This document shows, piece by piece, positions 5,224 through 9,695 of a stretch of DNA of 9,695 nt; the stretch's first letter is position 1, and each line of letters starts with the position of its first letter. Both the position numbers and the translations under genes were made by a program. The DNA comes from DASSUC01 sp035649895 (GTDB taxonomy: Bacteria > Actinomycetota > Actinomycetes > Mycobacteriales > Micromonosporaceae), in contig DASRIS010000202.1 in NCBI GenBank assembly GCA_035649895.1, positions 1 through 9,695 of the forward strand, read 5' to 3'. The notes under the pieces were generated by a model. That model had not been told where the DNA came from, did no database searches, and saw only the letters and a list, made by a program, of their open reading frames with translations.

Positions 5224-6765
5224 GTGTTGTTCGCGGATCTCGCGGCCACCTCGGCCGCCGTGGCCGCCACCTCCGGCCGCAAGGCAAAGATCGAGCTGCT
5301 GGCCGGGGCGCTGCGCCGCCTCCCGCCGGCAGAGGTCGCCGCTGGCGCGGCCTACCTAGCGGGCGAGCTGCGCCAGCGCCAGATCGGGGTGGGCTGGGCC
5401 AGCCTGCGTGACCTGCCGCCGGCCGCGCCCGCGCCGCCAACCCTCTCCGTCGCCGACGTCGATGCGGCCCTTGACGCCATCGGCGCCGAGGGCGGGCCCG
5501 GCTCCCAGGCCCGCCGCCGGGAGCGGCTGCGGGCGCTCTACGCCGCGGCCACCGAGGCGGAGCAGCGGATGCTGAGCGGGCTGGTCAGCGGCGAGCTGCG
5601 CCAGGGCGCGCAGGCTGGGCTGCTCGCCGACGCGGTGGCCGAGGCGGCGCAGGTGCCACCGGCCACGGTCCGGCGGGCGCTGCTGCTCGCCGGCGACCTC
5701 AAGGCTGTCGCCGTCCGCGCGCTCGCCGGGGGCGAGGCGGCGCTCGCCGAGCTCCGGCTGACCGTCGGCCGCCCGCTCGCGCCGATGCTGGCCCAGGCGG
5801 CGTCCAGTGTGGACGAGGCGCTGGCGACGACCGGCTTCCCGGCGGCCGTGGACGTCAAGCTCGACGGCATCCGGATCCAGGTGCACCGCTCCGGCGCCGA
5901 TGTGTGCGTGTTCACCCGCAGCCTGGACGACATCACCGCCCGGGTGCCTGAGGTCGTCGCCGCGGTGCGGGAGCTGCCGGCCCGCCAGCTCGTGCTGGAC
6001 GGCGAGGCGATCGCGCTCGACCCGGGCGGGCGGCCCCGGCCGTTCCAGGAGACCTCGAGCCGCGCTGCCCGGCGCGGGCGGCCGACGACCGTGCTCACCC
6101 CGTACTTCTTCGACCTGCTGCACATCGACGGCGCGGACCTCATCGACGAGCCGGGCTCGTCCCGGTGGGCGGCGCTCGCCGGGGCGGTGCCCACCCCGCT
6201 GTTCGTGGCGCGCAACGTGGTGGCGGGCGCCACCGCTGCGGATGCGGCCGCGCAGGCGTTCGCCGCGGCCCTCGCCGCCGGCCACGAGGGCGTCGTGGTC
6301 AAGTCGGCCGGCTCAGCGTACGACGTGGGGCGCCGGGGCGGCGCCTGGGTGAAGGTGAAGCCCAGGCACACGCTCGACCTGGTGGTGCTCGCCGCGGAAT
6401 GGGGCCATGGCCGGCGCCGGGGCTGGCTGTCCAACCTGCATCTCGGTGCCCGCGACCCGCGCACGGGCGGCTTCGTGATGCTCGGCAAGACGTTCAAGGG
6501 GCTGACCGATGAGCTGCTGCGGTGGCAGACCGGGCGCTTCCTGGAGCTGGCCACCGAGCGGGGGGAGTGGGTGGTCACGGTGCGCCCCGAGCTGGTCGTC
6601 GAGATCGCCTTCGACGGTGTGCAGGCCAGCCCCCGCTACCCGGGCGGGGTCGCGCTGCGGTTCGCCCGGGTGCTGCGCTACCGGGAGGACAAGAGCGCGG
6701 CCGAGGCGGACACGATCGACACGGTGCTCGCCATCCACCGTGGACGTCCGGCGGCGGGCGGTTAG
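5224..6765 (+). CDS. ligB: ATP-dependent DNA ligase, LigB type
   Basis: A 513-aa ATP-dependent DNA ligase that seals nicks through a lysyl-AMP intermediate. It closely resembles mycobacterial LigB from its N-terminal phrase (LAATSAAVAATSGRKAKI) to its end (EADTIDTVLAIH). The N-terminal DNA-binding domain spans about 1-190. The nucleotidyltransferase core has motif I KLDG (catalytic Lys212, about 212-215), motif III YFFDLLHIDG (294-303), motif IV HEGVVVKS (Glu355, Lys360) and motif V WVKVKP (375-380; Lys377, Lys379). The OB domain, with LGARDPRTGGFVMLGKTFKG, follows. All motifs are intact, so it should be active. Length equals that of LigB. The start GTG 5224 gives the usual N-terminus; TTG 5227 is an alternative. 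LigB is an accessory ligase beside NAD-dependent LigA. Its nearness to the SOS-box ORF suggests, but does not show, a repair setting. Confidence 0.95.
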   Translation: MLFADLAATSAAVAATSGRKAKIELLAGALRRLPPAEVAAGAAYLAGELRQRQIGVGWASLRDLPPAAPAPPTLSVADVDAALDAIGAEGGPGSQARRRERLRALYAAATEAEQRMLSGLVSGELRQGAQAGLLADAVAEAAQVPPATVRRALLLAGDLKAVAVRALAGGEAALAELRLTVGRPLAPMLAQAASSVDEALATTGFPAAVDVKLDGIRIQVHRSGADVCVFTRSLDDITARVPEVVAAVRELPARQLVLDGEAIALDPGGRPRPFQETSSRAARRGRPTTVLTPYFFDLLHIDGADLIDEPGSSRWAALAGAVPTPLFVARNVVAGATAADAAAQAFAAALAAGHEGVVVKSAGSAYDVGRRGGAWVKVKPRHTLDLVVLAAEWGHGRRRGWLSNLHLGARDPRTGGFVMLGKTFKGLTDELLRWQTGRFLELATERGEWVVTVRPELVVEIAFDGVQASPRYPGGVALRFARVLRYREDKSAAEADTIDTVLAIHRGRPAAGG

Positions 6766-7589
6766 CCAGGGCGGGCCGGCGGGTCCGTGGCTGGTCCGGC
6801 GCGGTCCGCACCAGCGGCGGATGTGCCTCCTGCCGGTCGCGCCGGCGGTGGATGCGCCTCCCGCCGGGCGAGCCAGCCGAAGCCGACGAGGGCGAGCGCG
6901 GCAAAGAGCCACCACTGGACGACGTACCCGGCGTTCTGGAGCGCGCTCTCGCGCTCTACCGGCACCGCGACCAGGCGCGGGTCGGCGGGTGGGGTCTGGG
7001 TGTCCAGCAGCAGGTAGGCGCCGTAGACCGGGTACGGCAGCTCGCGCGCGACCGCCGCCACGCCGATGCGGCGTACCTGGCGGGTGCCGTCGAGCCGCTC
7101 CACCGGGCCGGCGCCGCTCTCCGGTAGGTGGACCCGGCCCACCACGGTCACCGGGCCGGCCGGGGCCGGTGGCACGTCAGGCCGGCTCCGGGCCCCCCGG
7201 GTGCCCGGCGGGACCCAGCCACGGTCCACGAGCAGCGCCGAGCCGTCGGGCAGTCGCAGCGGCGTGAGCACCTCGTAGCCCACCCGCCCACCGACCGTAC
7301 GACCGCGCGCCAGCACCTCGTGCGCCGGGTCGTACACCCCGGAGGCGGTGATGCGGGTCCACGCCGCAGCCGCCGGTGGCGCGCTGCCCCCGCCGGGCGC
7401 TGCGGGAGGTAGCGCGGCACGCGCCGGCACGGGTGCGGCGGTGGCCGACGCGTCGACCCGGGCGTTGCGGGCGGAGCGCTCCTGGTACCGGTGCAGCTGC
7501 CAGAGGCCGGCGGTCACCATGCCGGCGACCAGGACCAGCGTCAGGGCGGCCAGGCCGAGCCAGCGCGGCGTGGCGAGGAACCGGTACAC
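6762..7589 (-). CDS. SURF1 family cytochrome oxidase biogenesis protein
   Basis: A 275-aa membrane protein of the SURF1/Shy1 family, which helps assemble haem-copper cytochrome c oxidase, probably through haem a handling. Topology is typical: transmembrane helix 1 at about residues 11-29, followed at once by the signature GLWQLHR (28-34); a large extracytoplasmic domain with DRGWVPPGT (122-130); then YVVQWWLF opening transmembrane helix 2 (about 223-240). The cytoplasmic C-tail of about 35 residues is Pro/Ala/Gly-rich. A linker rich in Ala/Pro (about 48-76) is longer than in many homologues. The start GTG 7589 has a TAGCCT box 7 nt upstream. Its stop TAA overlaps the convergent ligase stop TAG within TTAG (6762-6765). 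No other oxidase gene is in the window. Confidence 0.9.
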   Translation of the reverse strand: MYRFLATPRWLGLAALTLVLVAGMVTAGLWQLHRYQERSARNARVDASATAAPVPARAALPPAAPGGGSAPPAAAAWTRITASGVYDPAHEVLARGRTVGGRVGYEVLTPLRLPDGSALLVDRGWVPPGTRGARSRPDVPPAPAGPVTVVGRVHLPESGAGPVERLDGTRQVRRIGVAAVARELPYPVYGAYLLLDTQTPPADPRLVAVPVERESALQNAGYVVQWWLFAALALVGFGWLARREAHPPPARPAGGTSAAGADRAGPATDPPARPG

Positions 7590-7596
7590 GCCGACG

Positions 7597-7602
7597 AGGC
7601 TA
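7597..7602 (-). promoter_or_regulatory. Candidate -10 box (TAGCCT) of SURF1, leaderless
   Basis: On the minus strand TAGCCT is 7 nt from GTG 7589. It lies in the nearer copy of a 20-bp-period duplication; the farther copy reads TAGCCG. Confidence 0.45.
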
Positions 7603-7633
7603 CCGACACGCCGCCGCGGCTACCGACATGCCG
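7598..7633. repeat. Direct repeat (16 bp, period 20) in the SURF1 promoter
   Basis: GGCTACCGACACGCCG (7598-7613) and GGCTACCGACATGCCG (7618-7633) differ at one base. Read on the SURF1 strand this duplicates GTCGGTAGCC, the segment holding the predicted -10 box. A further partial copy, CGGCGTGT, covers the start codon. Confidence 0.75.
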
Positions 7634-7687
7634 GCGGACACACCGGCCGGAGCGGCGAAGACGGCCGCGAGGGCGGGTGCGACGCGG

Positions 7688-7693
7688 TATCGT
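7688..7693 (+). promoter_or_regulatory. Candidate -10 box (TATCGT) of the GNAT gene
   Basis: TATCGT fits TAnnnT. Transcription from about 7700 would leave a leader of roughly 28 nt containing the Shine-Dalgarno GGAGG (7717-7721). No clear -35 is visible. Confidence 0.35.
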
Positions 7694-7727
7694 GCCCGTC
7701 GGCCAACGGGGAGGCGGGAGGAGCGGG

Positions 7728-8297
7728 ATGACCGGGCATGTCGCCGTGCGGCGGTTCCCACCGCTGACCGTGGCGACCCCGCGCCTGCATGTCCGTCCCC
7801 TCACCGGGGATGACGCGGCCGGCGTCGCGGAGATCTTCGCGGACCGCCAGTCACAGCGATGGCTGCCGTTCCCGCCGCGGTACGGGATGGCGGAGGCGTA
7901 CGAGTGGTGCACCGAGATGGCGGCCGAGCGGCGCGACAGCGGGGCGGGTGACCACTACGCGGTGGTCCGTCGCGAGGACGAGACCCTGGTCGGCTGCTTG
8001 TGGGCCAAGCGCACCGACTGGGCGGCCCGGGTGACCGAGGTGTCCTACGCGGTGGTGCCTGCGGCGCGGGGCTTCGGGGTGGCCGCCGAGGCGCTGGACG
8101 CGCTCGCCATCGCCTTGTTGCTGGAGCACGGGTTCCACCGGGTGGAGCTGCGGGTGGCGGCCGGCAACCTGGCGTCCCGGCGGGTCGCGGAGAAGGCTGG
8201 CTTCACGTACGAGGGGCTGCTGCGCAACGCCGGGTACGTCCACAGTGGCCGGGTGGACCTTGAGGTGTGGTCGCTGGTCGTCGCCGACCTGCACTAG
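7728..8297 (+). CDS. GNAT family N-acetyltransferase (RimJ/RimL-like)
   Basis: A 189-aa acetyl-CoA-dependent N-acetyltransferase of the RimJ/RimL (Acetyltransf_3) type. The opening TPRLHVRPLTGDDA (17-30) is the usual first strand and helix. Motif A with the acetyl-CoA pyrophosphate loop is VVPAARGFGVAAEALDAL (109-126; R114-G115-x-G117-x-A119). Motif B contains ELRVAAGNLASRRVAEKAGF (140-159), with the Asn-x-x-Ser typical of the family, and a C-terminal YEGLLRN-type segment follows. The start ATG 7728 has a strong Shine-Dalgarno (GGAGG, 6-nt spacer), unlike most neighbours. It acts in the cytoplasm; the acceptor (protein N-terminus, antibiotic or small amine) cannot be told. It is divergent from SURF1, and a long non-coding stretch follows. 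Confidence 0.88.
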   Translation: MTGHVAVRRFPPLTVATPRLHVRPLTGDDAAGVAEIFADRQSQRWLPFPPRYGMAEAYEWCTEMAAERRDSGAGDHYAVVRREDETLVGCLWAKRTDWAARVTEVSYAVVPAARGFGVAAEALDALAIALLLEHGFHRVELRVAAGNLASRRVAEKAGFTYEGLLRNAGYVHSGRVDLEVWSLVVADLH

Positions 8298-8336
8298 AGC
8301 GCCGGCCAGGTAACGGGTTGTGCGGCTGCGCTCTCT

Positions 8337-8364
8337 CCCCAGCCCCGTGCTCCCCAGCCCGTGC
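8337..8364 (+). repeat. Short direct repeat after the GNAT gene
   Basis: CCCCAGCCCCGTGC (8337-8350) and CCCCAGCCCGTGC (8352-8364) differ by one inserted C. Confidence 0.6.
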
Positions 8365-8410
8365 GGTACTGCGCACAGCTCGCGCCGGGTGGGAGGTACA
8401 CCTGCTGGGG

Positions 8411-8527
8411 CCTTATGCTCTGCACCATCTGCCTAAGCAGACCGCACAGCGCTGACCAGCTCGTTCCCGGCCCGGTAGCGGGTCACCGGGCCGGACTCTG
8501 CTCGCATAGCTGGTGCAGAGCATAAGG
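8411..8527. repeat. 117-bp element bounded by perfect 17-bp inverted repeats
   Basis: Left arm CCTTATGCTCTGCACCA (8411-8427) is the exact reverse complement of the right arm at 8511-8527. The arms are much less GC-rich than their surroundings. Inside lie hairpins TCTGC/GCAGA (8428-8441) and CCGGCCCGGT/ACCGGGCCGG (8467-8494), and the palindrome CAGCGCTG (8447-8454). It could be a MITE-like remnant, paired regulator sites, or a long RNA stem. No target-site duplication is obvious at its edges. Confidence 0.75.
8467..8494. terminator. GC-rich hairpin, possible GNAT terminator
   Basis: Perfect 10-bp stem CCGGCCCGGT (8467-8476) / ACCGGGCCGG (8485-8494) with an 8-nt loop. There is no T-run. It is nested within the 17-bp inverted repeat and lies about 170 bp after the GNAT stop, so termination is only one possible role. 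Confidence 0.35.
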
Positions 8528-8626
8528 TTGGGCGAACCTCTACCTCGCCCGGCCAGAGTCCCTGGGTCCGGCCACGCAGCTACCTGGCCGGTGCTCCAGC
8601 GGCCCCGACCTGCACTGGCAGCCGAC

Positions 8627-8672
8627 CGGCACCGACACTTGTCTGCGGGACCGGCGGTGCCGTGCCGGCACC
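8627..8672 (+). promoter_or_regulatory. Mutually exclusive hairpins just upstream of cysG
   Basis: CGGTGCCG at 8655-8662 can pair upstream with CGGCACCG (8627-8634, 8-bp stem, 20-nt loop), while GGTGCC (8656-8661) can pair downstream with GGCACC (8667-8672, 5-nt loop). Only one can form. The Shine-Dalgarno at 8678-8683 follows directly, so this could regulate translation. GC-rich DNA produces such pairs by chance, so confidence is low. Confidence 0.3.
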
Positions 8673-8690
8673 CGGAAGGGGGACCGGCAG

Positions 8691-9695
8691 GTGAACGAGC
8701 GGCCGGAGAGCCTCTACCCGCTGGCGTTGCGGCTGGACGGCCGGCGCGTGCTGGTGGTGGGCGGCGGTGCGGTGGCGACCCGGCGGGTGCCCGCTCTGCT
8801 GGACGCCGGGGCGCTGGTGGTGCTCGTCTCCCCGGTGGTCACCCCGGCGCTGCGGGCGCTCGCCGAGGCCGGGCGGCTGGCGTGGGTGCCCCGGCGGTTC
8901 GAGCCGGCCGACCTGGACGGGGCGTGGCTGGTGCAGGTGGCGGTCGATGACCGGGCAGCGGCGGAGCGCGTGTCGGCCGCGGCCGAGACCCGGCGGGTGT
9001 TCTGCGTACGCGCCGACGACCGGCATGCGGCCACCGCCTGGACTCCTGCGGTCACCCGGCACGGTCCGGTCACCGTGGCGGTGCTCGGGGGCGGCGACCC
9101 GCGCCGGGCGATGGCCGTCCGCGACCGGATCCGGACCCTGCTGCACACCACCCCGGTCAGTGCCGGGGAGCGTGGTCCGGCCGGGCCGGACCGCCGGTCC
9201 CGGCCCGGCAGCGTGGCGCTCGTCGGCGCCGGACCCGGCGACCCCGAGCTGGTCACGGTACGCGGACGGCGGCTGCTCACCGAGGCGGACGTGGTGGTCG
9301 TGGACCGGCTCGTACCTGGGCTGCTCCTGGACGAGCTGCGTACAGACGCCGAGCTGGTCGACGTGTCGAAGATCCCGTACGGCCCCGGGGCGGCGCAGGA
9401 GGAGATCAACCGGATCCTGGTGGACCGGGCCCGCGCCGGCCACCGCGTGGTACGCCTCAAGGGCGGCGACCCGTTCGTGTTCGGCCGGGGCGGCGAGGAG
9501 ATGGCGGCGTGTGTCGCGGCCGGTGTCCCGGTGACCGTGGTCCCCGGGGTCACCAGCGCCGTGGCGGCACCCGCCGCGGCGGGCATCCCGGTCACCCACC
9601 GCGGCGTCGCCCACGAGTTCACCGTGATCTCCGGTCACCTGCCGCCCGACCACCCCGACTCGCTCGTCGCGTGGGACGCAGTCGCCCGGCTGCGC
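8691..9695 (+). CDS. cysG: Siroheme synthase: precorrin-2 dehydrogenase fused to uroporphyrinogen-III C-methyltransferase (3' end outside window)
   Basis: An open frame of 335 codons runs to the window edge without a stop. It encodes a fused cytoplasmic siroheme/cobalamin-precursor enzyme. Residues 1-150 resemble the CysG-B dehydrogenase/chelatase half: LYPLALRLDGRRVLVVGGG (Gly24-Gly26, NAD-binding), VSPVVTPALRALAEAG and VRADDRHAATAWTPAV, containing the conserved Asp region. A linker (about 151-173) leads to the SUMT half: VGAGPGDPELVTVRG (178-192), DVSKIPYGPG, LKGGDPFVFGRGGEE (256-270), VVPGVTSAVAAPAAAGIPVTH. It would methylate uroporphyrinogen III twice with SAM and oxidise precorrin-2; siroheme serves sulfite and nitrite reductases. 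The start GTG 8691 has GGGGGA (8678-8683) with a 7-nt spacer. About 70-100 residues appear to be missing beyond the edge. Whether ferrochelatase activity is retained is not clear. Confidence 0.92.
   Translation, partial: MNERPESLYPLALRLDGRRVLVVGGGAVATRRVPALLDAGALVVLVSPVVTPALRALAEAGRLAWVPRRFEPADLDGAWLVQVAVDDRAAAERVSAAAETRRVFCVRADDRHAATAWTPAVTRHGPVTVAVLGGGDPRRAMAVRDRIRTLLHTTPVSAGERGPAGPDRRSRPGSVALVGAGPGDPELVTVRGRRLLTEADVVVVDRLVPGLLLDELRTDAELVDVSKIPYGPGAAQEEINRILVDRARAGHRVVRLKGGDPFVFGRGGEEMAACVAAGVPVTVVPGVTSAVAAPAAAGIPVTHRGVAHEFTVISGHLPPDHPDSLVAWDAVARLR

Larger units (their letters stand above)
8298..8690. other. 393-bp non-coding stretch with multiple inverted repeats, leader of cysG
   Basis: I see no convincing gene here on either strand; small ORFs have poor codon structure. 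From left to right it holds a near-perfect 13-bp duplication (8337-8364), a small hairpin GTGCG/CGCAC (8361-8376), the 117-bp inverted-repeat structure (8411-8527), hairpin CCGGCCA/TGGCCGG (8568-8591), and two mutually exclusive hairpins just before the cysG Shine-Dalgarno (8627-8672). The stretch could hold a terminator for the GNAT gene, a cysG promoter and a structured 5' leader. It matches no riboswitch I can recognise. Confidence 0.6.

Noticed and set aside
5356..6578. Long minus-strand open frames opposite the ligase
   Set aside because: They are antisense shadows of a well-conserved DNA ligase with all motifs intact.
8600..8690. Cobalamin riboswitch before cysG
   Set aside because: I looked for the conserved core (a GCCACTG-type box and the flanking conserved elements) and did not find it. 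Only generic GC-rich hairpins are present.
8513..8950. 145-codon plus-strand open frame overlapping the cysG start
   Set aside because: Wrong frame relative to the conserved cysG protein; its second half is Gly/Arg/Ala-rich shadow sequence.
8580..9653. 357-codon minus-strand open frame at the right end
   Set aside because: It is opposite the siroheme synthase frame, which carries both conserved domains and a good Shine-Dalgarno. The minus-strand product shows no family.

Overview
The window is about 70% G+C with strong third-position G/C bias, frequent GTG starts and actinobacterial gene families: an SSB paralogue with a long acidic tail, a LigB-type ATP-dependent DNA ligase, a DUF222/13E12-like fragment behind a LexA-type box, and a fused siroheme synthase. 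This points to a high-GC actinobacterium. Micromonosporales or a relative is a guess I cannot confirm.

Layout from left to right. A leftward alpha/beta hydrolase is cut by the left edge (1-82). It faces away from an SSB-family gene (262-1080) across about 180 bp that hold three DnaA-box-like sites and a perfect 16-bp palindrome. A hairpin terminator follows, then a monomeric sarcosine oxidase/N-methyltryptophan oxidase-type flavoenzyme (1160-2338). Facing it is a relic of an exported intradiol ring-cleavage dioxygenase, which keeps both ends of the family but has lost the whole catalytic middle (2313-2702, minus). Next come a uridine kinase-like P-loop protein with an in-frame 15/30-bp minisatellite before Walker A (2735-3499), an M20 metallopeptidase (3510-4883), a 73-codon DUF222/13E12-like fragment with a near-consensus SOS box on its start codon (4915-5136), and ATP-dependent DNA ligase LigB (5224-6765). 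SURF1 (minus, 6762-7589) converges on the ligase with a 4-bp stop overlap. A GNAT acetyltransferase (7728-8297) diverges from SURF1. A 393-bp non-coding stretch rich in inverted repeats leads into a siroheme synthase gene that runs off the right edge (8691-9695); this reading frame is open to the edge.

This looks like ordinary chromosome with mostly single-gene transcription units, not one operon or island. Seven of the nine intact-looking genes whose start lies in the window, counting the short DUF222-like ORF and the edge-cut hydrolase but not the dioxygenase relic, fall as follows: the hydrolase, flavoenzyme, kinase, peptidase, DUF222-like ORF, ligase and SURF1 carry a TAnnnT-like box (the ligase box is only YAnnnT) 6-8 nt before the start codon, the expected arrangement for leaderless mRNAs. 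The ssb, GNAT and cysG genes instead have recognisable Shine-Dalgarno sequences, making ten gene starts in all. I see no tRNA, rRNA, CRISPR array, insertion sequence or phage genes. The items most worth following up are the dioxygenase relic with its clean core deletion, the minisatellite in the kinase, the LexA-box/13E12 remnant beside the ligase, and the 117-bp inverted-repeat structure plus structured leader before cysG.
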